Positions 54,199-63,337 of a stretch of 64,000 nt of DNA are shown piece after piece (positions within the stretch are counted from its first letter, which is position 1; every line of letters begins with the position of its first letter). The notes under the pieces are model-generated. The model was given only the letters and a program-made list of their open reading frames with translations, searched no databases and was not told where the DNA came from. The position numbers were made by a program, and so were the translations under genes. This stretch comes from Microbacterium sp. Yaish 1 (GTDB taxonomy: Bacteria > Actinomycetota > Actinomycetes > Actinomycetales > Microbacteriaceae). Where the stretch lies: the NCBI RefSeq assembly GCF_002245215.1, contig NZ_NPMR01000001.1, forward strand, positions 744,001-808,000, given 5' to 3'.

Positions 54199-55020
54199 GA
54201 GCCAGGCGAGCAGATCGGCCTGCACATCGCCCCGCACCGCCTCGTTGAAGATCTCGTGGCGAGCCCCGGGGTAGACGAGCGTCGTCACATCCGTCAGGCC
54301 CGAACGCGTGCGGTAGGCGTCGGCGAGCCGATGGACGCTGCGAGGCCCACCCACGGTGTCGTCCCGGCCGACCATGAGCAGCACCGGGACGTCGACCCCG
54401 AGGTCGCGACGCGGCCGCCCGATGAGCTTGAGCGTCTCGAGCGGCCCGAACAGTCGGGGCAGCGCTGTCGTCGTGGTCAGCGGATCGTCGAGGAAGCTCT
54501 GCTGGACGGCGGCATCCGTGCTCAGCCACTCGACGCCGGTCGCGCCGGGCGCCTTCCACGGCGCATTCAGGTCGCCCGAGTTGAGCGATCCGGGCCAGCG
54601 CAGCGCCGACGCCGAGAGCACGAGTCCGGCGTAGGCGTCGGGCCGATCGTCGAAGAGCATCTGCGCGAGGAACGATCCCCACGAATGGCCGAGGAGCACG
54701 ATGGGCGCCCCGGGATGGTCGCGCTCGATGATGCGGGTCAGCTCGGCGCACGCGTCGCGCGCGGCGTGCAATCCGCCCCGGCCGAGCTTTCCGAGCCTGC
54801 TCGGGTCGCCGTGCTGCCGGATGCCGGTGCGGCCATGGCCCCGGTGGTCGTCGGCGTAGACGGTGAAGCCGGCGGCGGTGAGCACCTCGGCCAGCTCCGC
54901 GTAGCGGCCCGCGTGCTCGCCGACGCCGTGCAGCAGCTGCACGACCGCCCGCTGCGCGCCCTGCGCGGGATGGATGTCGTAGACGATCGCGACCCCGTGC
55001 GCGTCGATGAACTCGGGCAT
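54175..55020 (-). CDS. Alpha/beta hydrolase (monoacylglycerol lipase-like)
   Basis: A 281-residue cytosolic hydrolase with HG dipeptide in LLHGVGEHAGRY, YADDHRGHGRTG, nucleophile elbow LLGHSWGSFLAQ, acid in VGRDDTVGG, and His in YPGARHEIFNE. The GxSxG context and the YADDHRGHG motif match lysophospholipase/monoacylglycerol lipases. ATG at 55020 is used. It converges on the FtsX gene with a shared terminator and is divergent from the MarR gene. Confidence 0.9.
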   Translation of the reverse strand: MPEFIDAHGVAIVYDIHPAQGAQRAVVQLLHGVGEHAGRYAELAEVLTAAGFTVYADDHRGHGRTGIRQHGDPSRLGKLGRGGLHAARDACAELTRIIERDHPGAPIVLLGHSWGSFLAQMLFDDRPDAYAGLVLSASALRWPGSLNSGDLNAPWKAPGATGVEWLSTDAAVQQSFLDDPLTTTTALPRLFGPLETLKLIGRPRRDLGVDVPVLLMVGRDDTVGGPRSVHRLADAYRTRSGLTDVTTLVYPGARHEIFNEAVRGDVQADLLAWLDARFPRD

Positions 55021-55068
55021 GCGGCGAGTCTACGTTTCCGGCCGTCGCTTTCCGGACATCACAGACCG

Positions 55069-55097
55069 TTAGCAAGACTAATGAGCTAAGCTAAACA
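55069..55097. promoter_or_regulatory. Probable MarR operator and promoter
   Basis: TTAG-N5-CTAA (55069-55081) is followed by AGCTAAGCTAAACA, with further CTAA half-sites. TAAACA (55092-55097) lies six bases before the MarR ATG at 55104, a possible leaderless -10. Clustered TTAG/CTAA repeats suggest binding by the adjacent MarR protein. Confidence 0.6.
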
Positions 55098-55103
55098 TCA
55101 CCG

Positions 55104-55565
55104 ATGAGCACCTCCTCCCCCGCCCCCGCCGCACCGCCGCCCGCCATCGATCTCGCGCACGAAGCGACCGACCTGCGGATGGCGACGTTCCGCCTCGCAC
55201 GCCGGCTCCGCGCTCAGCGCGCCGTCGACTCGATGAGCGACGGACAGTTCGCCGTGCTCGCCAACCTCCACGTGCACGGACCGCACACGCTCGGCGAGCT
55301 CGCCGACCGCGAACGCGTTTCGGCGCCATCGATGAACCGGACCGTCAACCACCTCGAGGAGCTCGGGTACCTGACCCGGACTCCCGACGACGGCGACCGC
55401 CGCAAGGTCAACATCGCCCTCACCGACGACGGACGCACCGTCGTGGTCGAGACGACCCGCCGACGAGACTCTTGGCTCGAGCACGCCCTGGAGGAGCTCG
55501 ACGCCGCCGATCGTGAGACGCTCGCGGCAGCCGCGGTCATCATGCGGGCGGTGGCCGACCGATGA
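55104..55565 (+). CDS. MarR-family transcriptional regulator
   Basis: A 153-residue winged-helix regulator (MSDGQFAVLANLHVHGPHTL, then LADRERVSAPSMNRTVNHLE, and the wing RTPDDGDRRKVNIALTDDG). It is coupled by ATGA to the MFS transporter, so it is likely to repress its own operon in response to a toxic compound carried by the transporter. Confidence 0.92.
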   Translation: MSTSSPAPAAPPPAIDLAHEATDLRMATFRLARRLRAQRAVDSMSDGQFAVLANLHVHGPHTLGELADRERVSAPSMNRTVNHLEELGYLTRTPDDGDRRKVNIALTDDGRTVVVETTRRRDSWLEHALEELDAADRETLAAAAVIMRAVADR

Positions 55566-56908
55566 GCTCCGCGATGTTCCGCTCCTTCTCCGTGTTCAAC
55601 TACCGGGTCTGGTTCTTCGGTGCCCTCGTGTCGAACGTCGGCGCGTGGATGCAGGCGACGGCGCTCAGCTGGGTGGTCCTCACCGGACTCACCGACAACG
55701 ACGCCGGCGCGATGGGCGTCACGATGGCGCTGCAGTTCGCCCCGCCGCTCCTGCTCGTCGGCGTCACCGGGTGGGTCGCCGACCGTTTCGACCGGCGCAG
55801 GCTGCTCGTGGTGACCCAGAGCTCGCTCATGCTCGTCGGACTGGTCATCGGGACGCTTCTGCTCACGGGCGTCATGACGCTCCCGCTCATGTACGTCTTC
55901 GCGTTCACGCTCGGCATGATCTCGGCGTTCGACAACCCGGCACGCCAGGCGTTCGTCTCCGACATCGTCGCGCGCGAGATCGCCGCCAACGCGGTCGCGC
56001 TCAACGCGGCATCCTTCAACGGAGCGCGCATGATCGGCCCCGCGGCCGCGGGCATCGTCATCGTCGCGGTCGGCACCGGCTGGGTCTTCTTCATCAACGC
56101 GGCGACGTTCCTCGCGATGATCGTCGCGCTCTTCCTCATCCGGCCGGGCGAGCTCATCCCGCGGGTGACCTCACCGGGCGCCGCTCGCCTCGCCGACGGC
56201 TTCCGCTACGTGCGCGGGCGTCCCGACCTCATCGTCACGTTCGCGATGGTGTTCCTCCTCGGCGCGTTCGGCATGAACTTCCCGATCTTCGCCTCGACGA
56301 TGGCGATCGAGTTCGGGCGCGATGCCGACGGGTACGGCCTCCTCAGCTCGATCCTCGCCATCGGATCCCTCGCCGGCGCCCTGATGGCGGCCCGTCGTGA
56401 GCGGGCGCGCATCCGCGTCGTGATCCTCGGCGCGGGACTCTTCGCGGCGGCCGCGGCGGTGTCGGCCTTCATGCCGGACTACTGGCTGTACGCGGTGACC
56501 CTGATGTTCACGGGCTTCGCGGTCGTGACCACCCTGACGACGGCCAACGGCTACGTGCAGACGACGACCGACCCGGCCCTGCGCGGCCGCGTGCTCGCGC
56601 TGTACATGGCGATCCTCATGGGCGGCACCCCCATCGGCGCCCCGATCGTCGGGTGGGTCGCCGACCAGTTCGGGCCGCGCGCGGCCATCGGTCTCGGTGC
56701 CGTCGCCGCCCTCGTCGCGTTCGGGGTCGGGGTGACATGGATGCTCGTCTCCGGACGCGTCCACCGCTCGAGCTCGCGCCGGTTCGCGCTCTCGCTCGAC
56801 GAGACGCGCCCGATCTCGGTCGTGGCACCCGAGGAGTTCAGCGACGAGGTCGCCGGAACGACGCCCATCTCCCTGCCCGACGCCGCCTCCGACCGCCCCC
56901 GCCGCTGA
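55562..56908 (+). CDS. Major facilitator superfamily transporter
   Basis: A 448-residue MFS protein with about ten to twelve transmembrane segments of the enterobactin-exporter/MFS_3 type (VWFFGALVSNVGAWMQATAL at the start; GWVADRFDRRRLL as the loop 2-3 motif). About 60 polar residues follow the last span. Export of an antimicrobial or metabolite is inferred from the MarR partner. Confidence 0.9.
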   Translation: MSSAMFRSFSVFNYRVWFFGALVSNVGAWMQATALSWVVLTGLTDNDAGAMGVTMALQFAPPLLLVGVTGWVADRFDRRRLLVVTQSSLMLVGLVIGTLLLTGVMTLPLMYVFAFTLGMISAFDNPARQAFVSDIVAREIAANAVALNAASFNGARMIGPAAAGIVIVAVGTGWVFFINAATFLAMIVALFLIRPGELIPRVTSPGAARLADGFRYVRGRPDLIVTFAMVFLLGAFGMNFPIFASTMAIEFGRDADGYGLLSSILAIGSLAGALMAARRERARIRVVILGAGLFAAAAAVSAFMPDYWLYAVTLMFTGFAVVTTLTTANGYVQTTTDPALRGRVLALYMAILMGGTPIGAPIVGWVADQFGPRAAIGLGAVAALVAFGVGVTWMLVSGRVHRSSSRRFALSLDETRPISVVAPEEFSDEVAGTTPISLPDAASDRPRR

Positions 56909-56927
56909 CCTTTGCACGCGGGAGGCC

Positions 56928-57014
56928 CGCGCTAACTCCTCAGAGCCGGGCCGAGAACGGGGCGGGCAGGCGCCCGGCACCGCGGTGCGTGGCCGGGTCT
57001 GAGGAGTTAGCGCG
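56928..57014. terminator. Long inverted repeat between convergent genes
   Basis: CGCGCTAACTCCTCAGA (56928-56944) pairs perfectly with TCTGAGGAGTTAGCGCG (56998-57014), a 17-bp stem. The 53-base interior contains further pairing (CCGG/CCGG). Probably a bidirectional terminator, though its length also suits a dispersed repeat. Confidence 0.65.
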
Positions 57015-57026
57015 CGAGCACCGGGC

Positions 57027-59903
57027 TCAGCACATCCGGGCGAAGTAGGGCACGTCGTACGTCGCGTGGTAGCCGACCCCGTCGAGCCACTGGTACGCCG
57101 TCACGGTCGCCGATCCGGGCACGAGCGAGTCGCGGCCCGAGTCGAAGAGCCGGTACGCCGAGTCACCCGCCGCGACCTTCTGCTGCGCGTGCTCGCCGCC
57201 GACCGCGGCGAGTCGCACGTCGATCGCACCGTCAGCCTCGTTCGCGGCGTGGACCGCGACGTGCACCGCCCCGTTCACGCACTGCGACCGCGCGCTCACG
57301 CGCAGCGGCACCGGCTGCCCCGATCGCACCGTGGCCGTCGCCGACGGCTGTGACGGCGCCGCCTGGCCGAAGGCGCCCGCGGGGGTGACGGTCGCGGCCC
57401 ACTCCCCCGGGGGTACCTGCGCGAACCGCGCGGCGCGAGCCTCGGCCCCGACCTGCTGCTCGATCGTCTCGCCCGCCGCCGAGCGGAGGACGACGGTGAA
57501 GCCGGTGGCCGCAGCACCGGTATCCGTCGTCGTCCAGGTGACGTTCACGCCGGCCGAGTCGACCCCGATGCCGGGGGCCGCGACGGGTGCGGGCGCGGGC
57601 CGCAGGGGCACACCGCCGAAGTCCATGCCGGAGGCCAGGTGGAACCCGGTGTAGCTCGGCTGGTTGTAGGTCGTCTGCTGGCGGGCGACCTCGGCCCGGT
57701 ACTGCGGGTCGTGCATGAGCGTGTAGAGCTTGTGCTCGGTCGGCTCGGTCGAGACGTACACCCGCAGCGCCGACGAGTCGGCCGTGCGGACGACGAGCTC
57801 CTCGCGCCAGTCGCCCAGCACGTCGGCGACGAGGCCGGGATTGCCCTTCGTGCCGTTGTTGGCGAGGGTTCCGGATGCCGTCAGCACGGCGCCGCGCGCC
57901 CAGTCGTCGATCGTCGGGGTAAAGTCGCCGCTGCCGTTCACGATCTGCGTCGTGAGGTCGCCCGCCCACCGGATCGAGGCATTGGTGCCGGGCGTCGCCG
58001 CCGAGAGCACCTCGCCCTGGGCGGTCAGCAGGCCCGAGGCATCCGTTCCGCCGGGCATGCTCGACCAGACCTCCATGCCGGGCACATCGGGGCGCACGTC
58101 GCCGATCATCCCGCGCCCGGTGTCACGGCCCGAGTAGGCGCCGAAGATGACCTCGCCGGTGGCGGCATCCCGCAGCGCCGTGCCGTACGGCGCGTACGCC
58201 CCGCCCTCGTGCACGGTGAAGATCTCCAGGCCCGGGCGGGTCGGGTCGATGTCGGCGACGTGCATCGCATCGCCGTGACCGAGACGCGCCATCTCGCCCG
58301 GGGTCGCCGATCCCTCGGGCATCTCGGCGAACGAGCTGTAGAGCAGGCTGCCGTCGTCGTCGAGCGTCGCCGATCCGTAGACGATCTCGTGACGGCCGTC
58401 ACCGTCGACATCCGCCGCCGAGAGACTGTGGAAGCCCTGCGTCGTGATGGTGCCGTACACGGGATCGGTGCCGTCGACCCCGTGCGGACCGTCGTTGAAC
58501 GGGTTGGTCATCGGCGCGTGCCCGCTGTCGACGAACCAGCGCTTGACGAGGTTCTCGCCGTCCCAGTCGTAGGTCGCGATCGTCGTGCGGGTGTAGTACC
58601 CGCGGGCGAAGACCGCCGACGGCCGCTCGCCGTCGAGGTAGGCGACGCCCGCCAGGAACCGGTCGACCCGGTTGCCGGGCTCGATGCGCGACATCGCGTA
58701 GTCGCCCCACAGCAGGCCGTCGTCGCCGCGGTCGGGCTCGTAGCGCACGGTCTGCAGCTCGGCCCCGCTCTCGCCGTCGAAGACGGTGAGGTACTCGGGG
58801 CCGTCGAGGATGAAGCCCTCGAAGTTCCGCAGGACGTTGCGGGCGCTGCGGCTCGGCGCGTACACGTCGATGAAGTGGTCGACGAGGGCGCGGGCGTCGG
58901 CATCCGACAGCGGATAGTCGTAGCGCGGCTCGATGCCGAAGGCCTCCTCGAGCGTGGCCGGCCACTGGCCCGACACGACCTCGTCGCGCGTCGACCACCC
59001 GCGGAACACCTCGACGAGGTGGTCGGCGTAGTCGGCGGCGCTCATGCGGTAGTCGTCGGTGTGGGCGTAGCCCGCGGCGACATCCTCGGCCGGCATCGTG
59101 ACGTACTGCTCCGACGCCACCGAGCCGTCGTCGGCGTAGGTGATCGACTTCGTTCCGGGCGCGGTCTTGAGCATCGTCTCCGAGCGTCCGTCGCCGTCGA
59201 AGTCGTAGACGAGGAACTGCGTGTAGTGCGCGCCGGCACGGATGTTGGGGCCGAGATCGAGCCGGTTCAGCAGGCGTCCCTCGAGGCTGTAGGTGTCGAT
59301 GTAGACCCCGCCGGTGTACCCGACCTGCGAGACATCCTTGGAGTTCGAGGGGTCCCACTTCACGACGAACTCGTAGCGCCCGTCGCCGTCGACGTCTCCC
59401 ACCGAGACGTCGTTCGCCGCGTAGGTGTACTCCTCGCCCGCCGGGGTCACCCCACCCTCGGGCCGCTGCAGCGCGACGTCGAGGAAGCCGTCCTGCATCG
59501 GGATCGCGGGGTCGCTCGCCGCCGCCTCGACGCCCGCCGTGACCGGCGCCACGCGGTAGACGGATGCCGCCGTCCCGGCGTCGTCGCGGTAGTTCGTGCT
59601 GTCGGTGACGGTGGCGATCGGAACGTCGTCGCGGTAGACGACGAAGTCGGTGCCCGTGAGGCCGGTCTCGCCGGCACCGCTGGCCTCGCCCGCGAGCAGA
59701 CGCCAGCTGAGGAACACGCCCTCGCTCGTCGGCACCGCGACGAGACCCCGGTCGAGGGTCTCGAGCCGGGGCACGGGGGTGGCCGGTGGCTCCTGTGCGC
59801 CCGCGGCCGGGAGCGTCGTAACGCCCCCGACGGTGAGGGTGGCGGCGGCGAGCGTCCCCGCGGTGAGGCCCGCGAGCAGCGTGGAGCGGAGTCTGTTCTT
59901 CAT
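57027..59903 (-). CDS. Secreted rhamnogalacturonan endolyase, PL11
   Basis: Cleaves the RG-I pectin backbone by beta-elimination. The 958-residue protein has a signal peptide (about 1-37), an early FN3-like region (RLETLDRGLVAVPTSEGVFLSW), and the PL11 beta-propeller with repeated Ca-binding loops (VGDVDGDGRYEFVVKW, YDFDGDGRSETMLKTA, ADVDGDGRHEIVYGSA). FNDGPHGVDG is typical of PL11. A further C-terminal FN3-like and CBM-like region ends at YFARMC. The ATG at 59903 gives the signal peptide directly. It is convergent with the MFS gene and follows the GH2 gene on the same strand. Confidence 0.93.
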   Translation of the reverse strand: MKNRLRSTLLAGLTAGTLAAATLTVGGVTTLPAAGAQEPPATPVPRLETLDRGLVAVPTSEGVFLSWRLLAGEASGAGETGLTGTDFVVYRDDVPIATVTDSTNYRDDAGTAASVYRVAPVTAGVEAAASDPAIPMQDGFLDVALQRPEGGVTPAGEEYTYAANDVSVGDVDGDGRYEFVVKWDPSNSKDVSQVGYTGGVYIDTYSLEGRLLNRLDLGPNIRAGAHYTQFLVYDFDGDGRSETMLKTAPGTKSITYADDGSVASEQYVTMPAEDVAAGYAHTDDYRMSAADYADHLVEVFRGWSTRDEVVSGQWPATLEEAFGIEPRYDYPLSDADARALVDHFIDVYAPSRSARNVLRNFEGFILDGPEYLTVFDGESGAELQTVRYEPDRGDDGLLWGDYAMSRIEPGNRVDRFLAGVAYLDGERPSAVFARGYYTRTTIATYDWDGENLVKRWFVDSGHAPMTNPFNDGPHGVDGTDPVYGTITTQGFHSLSAADVDGDGRHEIVYGSATLDDDGSLLYSSFAEMPEGSATPGEMARLGHGDAMHVADIDPTRPGLEIFTVHEGGAYAPYGTALRDAATGEVIFGAYSGRDTGRGMIGDVRPDVPGMEVWSSMPGGTDASGLLTAQGEVLSAATPGTNASIRWAGDLTTQIVNGSGDFTPTIDDWARGAVLTASGTLANNGTKGNPGLVADVLGDWREELVVRTADSSALRVYVSTEPTEHKLYTLMHDPQYRAEVARQQTTYNQPSYTGFHLASGMDFGGVPLRPAPAPVAAPGIGVDSAGVNVTWTTTDTGAAATGFTVVLRSAAGETIEQQVGAEARAARFAQVPPGEWAATVTPAGAFGQAAPSQPSATATVRSGQPVPLRVSARSQCVNGAVHVAVHAANEADGAIDVRLAAVGGEHAQQKVAAGDSAYRLFDSGRDSLVPGSATVTAYQWLDGVGYHATYDVPYFARMC

Positions 59904-59918
59904 CGAATCGATCCCATC

Positions 59919-59932
59919 GGAATACGCTTTCC
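59919..59932. promoter_or_regulatory. Possible LacI-type operator of the PL11 gene
   Basis: GGAATACGCTTTCC (reverse strand GGAAAGCGTATTCC) is an imperfect palindrome 16 bases upstream of the PL11 ATG. It resembles the GGAAAGCGTTTCC site at 17418-17430, hinting at the same or a related LacI regulator. Confidence 0.45.
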
Positions 59933-60074
59933 TGCGTTGCTCCGAGCCTAGGCGCACCTCCCCCGCGCACCGATGAGTCTTCTCTCATCCCCTATCTCCA
60001 CCCGCAGCACCCCGAGGGTGCGCATCCGCACGGTCCGGACCCGCCGGCACCGTGCATTCGCGCATTCTCACGGC

Positions 60075-62498
60075 TCACGACGGGGAGGGGGCCACCTCGA
60101 ACACCAGGAATGCGGGGGCGTGGCCGGGGGCGGATGCCGTGAGGGCGACCGTGCCGGTTCCGGTGGGCTTCACCACCGCGAGCAGCCGGCCGTCGAACGT
60201 CGTGAAGAAGGGACCGGCGTACGACTCCTCACTGTCGGTCCGGCCCGAGCCGATGCCGGCCAGCACCCCGGGTCCGGCGACCTCGACCATCACCGGAACG
60301 TCGCGGTCGCAGACCACGACTCCGTCGTCGTCCTCGAGCGTCACCGCGACGAACGCGAGACCGTCGCGGTGCACGACCGCGTCTTCCACGCGTGCGACCA
60401 GCGAGGCCGGTCCCGCGGTGACGAGAGCGTGCCGGCCGACCTCGGCACCGCCGCGCCGCGCGACGGCCACGAGACGGCCCGGGCGATAGCGGGTCTCGAA
60501 GCGCGCGAGGAACGCCTTCTCGCGGCCGACCGGCACGACGCCGACGCTCTCGTCGTCGACGAACAGCTCGACCTCGTCGGCATCCGCGTAGACGTCCACG
60601 GTCACGGGGGCACCGGATGCCGCATCCCACGACCACGACGACACGGCGTCGGTCCACGACCATGGCGTCGTCGCGGTGGGACGCGCGTGATGCTGCGGGC
60701 GGTGCACGGCGATGTAGGGGTCGCGGCGCAGCCCGTAGACGATCTCGCGGTAGTACGAGATCGGCCGGCGGAACCCGGTGATGTCGAGGTCGCCGCAGCC
60801 GGCGAGCCGGTAGGGATAGGGGCCGGCGGTGCCGGTGGGCGTGTAGCCGGGCTCGTCGGTGTAGTCGACGCGACCGATGCCGGCTTCGCCGAGGTAGTCC
60901 CAGCCCGTCCACGTGAAGTCGCCGATGACGTGCGGCAGCTCGCGCACGAGCTCCCACATCACGTCGATGCGCTCGGGGAAGGTCTCCGAGCCGACGATGA
61001 TGCGATTCGGGTGATCGAGGGCGTCCTGCCGGTATCGCGAATCAGCGTAGTTGAACCCGACCACGTCGAGCACCGCCGCCGACTCCTCGATCGACGCGCT
61101 CACGAGCGGCGAGGCGTTCATGAGCCCCATCTGCTCGCCCATGCCCGCCATCATCGTGTTGGCGTCGGGAAGCTGGTCGCGCGCTTCGGCCATGCGGTCG
61201 AGGTTCGCGATGATGCCGTTGATCCCGTTCGTGACGAATCGCGTCGGGTCGAGCTCTCGCACCCGCTCGGCGAGCCGCCGGCTCCAGGTCGCTCCCAGCG
61301 GCGTGGCGAGCTCGAGGATCTCGTTGCCGATCGAGTACATCACGACGCTCGGGTGGTTGCGGTCCTTCGCGACGAGCGACGCGATGTCGTCGCGCCAGTG
61401 CTCGGCGAACGTGATGGTCGCGTCGAACGGGGCCTTCGGCCGCGTCCAGGCGTCGGTCAGCTCGTCCATGACGAGCATCCCGTGCCGGTCGCACGCCGCG
61501 AGCATCGCGCGGCTCATCGGATTGTGGGCGCTGCGCAGCGCGGTGAAACCCGCCCGCTTGAGCAGCCGGACGCGCCGGTCCTCGGCGGCGGGCTCGGTGG
61601 CCGCTCCGAGCATGCCGTTGTCGTGGTGCACGCAGGCGCCGCGCAGGTCGATCGAGCGCCCGTTCAGGCGCAGACCGTGGCGCGGATCGAGCTGCAACGA
61701 GCGGATGCCGAAGCCGGTGACGTCCTCGTCGAGCAGCGCGCCGTCGGCTGAGGCGAGCGTGGTGTGCAGCCGGTACAGGTCGGGGGTCTCGACATCCCAG
61801 CGCATCGGCGCATCGACCGTCACCCGCGCCCGGGCCACGGCGCGCTCGCCCGGCAGGACCGTGACGGGCGAATGGGCGCTCGCGACCACCGTTCCGTCGG
61901 GTGCGGCGACCTGCCAGCTCACCCGGGTCGTCACGGTGTGCCGGGTCGTGTTCGCGACCTCCGTCGCGACGGCGACGACCGCACGCTCGTCGTCGATGTC
62001 GGGAGTCTCCACCCCCACCCCGTCGAGCGGGATGTGCACGGGATCGGCCACGACGAGATGCACCGGGCGGTAGATCCCCGCCCCGGAGTACCAGCGCGAA
62101 TCGCGATGCGCCCGCGCCTCGACGCTGATGCGGTTGACGGCACCGAACTCGAGGAACGGGTCGAGCACGACCGAGAAGCCGGCGTAGCCGCCCGCCTGGT
62201 GCGCGGCGAACGCGCCGTTGACGAACACGACGGCGTCGCGGTAGACGCCCTCGAACTCGAGGACGACGGTGCGCGAACGCCAATCGTCGGGCACGTCGAG
62301 CGACCGCGCGTACTCGAAGACGCCGCCGGGGGTGTATCCGGTGTGCACGCCCTGCGTTTCGTCGGGCGAGCGAGGCAGATCGCGCAGCGCATCGTGCGGC
62401 AGGGTCACGGCGACGGGGCCTCGCTCGTCGTCTGCGGACTCGAACGGACCGAGCTTGGGGCCGACCGTCCATCCGTCGTGCAGCGGGACGCGGATCAC
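60075..62498 (-). CDS. Beta-galactosidase-type glycoside hydrolase, GH2
   Basis: An 807-residue cytosolic GH2 enzyme: N-terminal sugar-binding jelly roll (VFEYARSLDVPDDW, VNGAFAAHQAGGYAGF), Ig-like domain, then the TIM barrel with acid/base Glu393 in YSIGNEI and nucleophile Glu505 in VGSETFP, and C-terminal DUF4982-like and Ig-like domains. LRGACVHHDNG is a GH2 signature. Galactosidase is likeliest here; glucuronidase or mannosidase are alternatives. The GTG overlaps the TetR stop (GTGA). Confidence 0.9.
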   Translation of the reverse strand: MIRVPLHDGWTVGPKLGPFESADDERGPVAVTLPHDALRDLPRSPDETQGVHTGYTPGGVFEYARSLDVPDDWRSRTVVLEFEGVYRDAVVFVNGAFAAHQAGGYAGFSVVLDPFLEFGAVNRISVEARAHRDSRWYSGAGIYRPVHLVVADPVHIPLDGVGVETPDIDDERAVVAVATEVANTTRHTVTTRVSWQVAAPDGTVVASAHSPVTVLPGERAVARARVTVDAPMRWDVETPDLYRLHTTLASADGALLDEDVTGFGIRSLQLDPRHGLRLNGRSIDLRGACVHHDNGMLGAATEPAAEDRRVRLLKRAGFTALRSAHNPMSRAMLAACDRHGMLVMDELTDAWTRPKAPFDATITFAEHWRDDIASLVAKDRNHPSVVMYSIGNEILELATPLGATWSRRLAERVRELDPTRFVTNGINGIIANLDRMAEARDQLPDANTMMAGMGEQMGLMNASPLVSASIEESAAVLDVVGFNYADSRYRQDALDHPNRIIVGSETFPERIDVMWELVRELPHVIGDFTWTGWDYLGEAGIGRVDYTDEPGYTPTGTAGPYPYRLAGCGDLDITGFRRPISYYREIVYGLRRDPYIAVHRPQHHARPTATTPWSWTDAVSSWSWDAASGAPVTVDVYADADEVELFVDDESVGVVPVGREKAFLARFETRYRPGRLVAVARRGGAEVGRHALVTAGPASLVARVEDAVVHRDGLAFVAVTLEDDDGVVVCDRDVPVMVEVAGPGVLAGIGSGRTDSEESYAGPFFTTFDGRLLAVVKPTGTGTVALTASAPGHAPAFLVFEVAPSPS

Positions 62499-63154
62499 GA
62501 CGACGCCTCGTCTCGCGGTCGGCGTGACCAGTCGATGTCGACGAAGCTCGCGAACATGGCCTGCAGCTCGGCGGCCATGTCCAGCGCGTCGCGCTCGAGC
62601 AGCCACTGCACCTGCAGGCCGTCCATGAGGGCCACGGCCATGATCGCCGCGCGACGCGGCGTCATCCCGTGCCGGAGGCGTCCCTCGTCGCGCAGGGTCC
62701 GGAACGACCGCTCGATGTTGCCGCGGGTGTACTCGTACCGCCGCACGAAGTAGCCGTGCGCCGGATGATCGGATGCCGTCGCCTCGGCCGACAGCGTCGT
62801 GTAGAGCTCGACGACGCCGGGGGTCGAGGCGTTGTGCGAGGCGAGGTCGATCAGTCCGCGGAGGACGTCGGCACCGTCCTCCGACTCGATGGGCACCAGT
62901 GCGCGGGCACGAGCGTCGCGCTCCTCGAGCACGGCCTCGAGCAGGGCGCTCTTGTTGCGGAAGTGGTGCAGCAGCCCGGCCTCGCTCATGCCCACGCGCG
63001 TCGCGATGTCACGGAGTGATCCGGCGCGGTAGCCGGACTGCGAGAACACCTCGAGAGCGGCATCCAGGATCGCCTGGCGCGTGGCCTCGGTCTTCGCGTA
63101 CGTGCCTCGCCGTCGACGGCGCTCGGGCGCCGTCGTGTCGGTCGTCGTCATCAT
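62495..63154 (-). CDS. TetR-family transcriptional regulator
   Basis: A 219-residue TetR protein with HTH SLRDIATRVGMSEAGLLHHF (about residues 45-64) and a helical C-terminal domain. It is coupled to the GH2 gene and divergent from the solute-binding protein gene; a palindrome at 63223 in the shared region is a likely operator. Regulation of RG-I or galactoside use is inferred. ATG 63154 or 63151 are both possible. Confidence 0.88.
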   Translation of the reverse strand: MMTTTDTTAPERRRRRGTYAKTEATRQAILDAALEVFSQSGYRAGSLRDIATRVGMSEAGLLHHFRNKSALLEAVLEERDARARALVPIESEDGADVLRGLIDLASHNASTPGVVELYTTLSAEATASDHPAHGYFVRRYEYTRGNIERSFRTLRDEGRLRHGMTPRRAAIMAVALMDGLQVQWLLERDALDMAAELQAMFASFVDIDWSRRPRDEASS

Positions 63155-63222
63155 CGTCCATCTGTCCGTCGTCGCCCTCGTCGGCGAACGGAGGCCAGTC
63201 TGCACGCTCGGATAACGAAAAC

Positions 63223-63236
63223 CTAGCGATCGGTAG
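63223..63236. promoter_or_regulatory. Probable TetR operator
   Basis: CTAGCGATCGGTAG, a 14-bp palindrome with one mismatched pair, lies 69 bases upstream of the TetR start and 102 bases before the binding-protein start. TAGCGT at 63278-63283 is a possible -10 for the rightward gene. Confidence 0.6.
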
Positions 63237-63337
63237 AAATTCGTTTCAAAAATCTAGTCACCGCTCGGATTTGGTGCTAGCGTCCAGCGCCAGGGCGATC
63301 CACCGGGGTATCGCCTCTCCCGAGAAAAGGACCAAAG

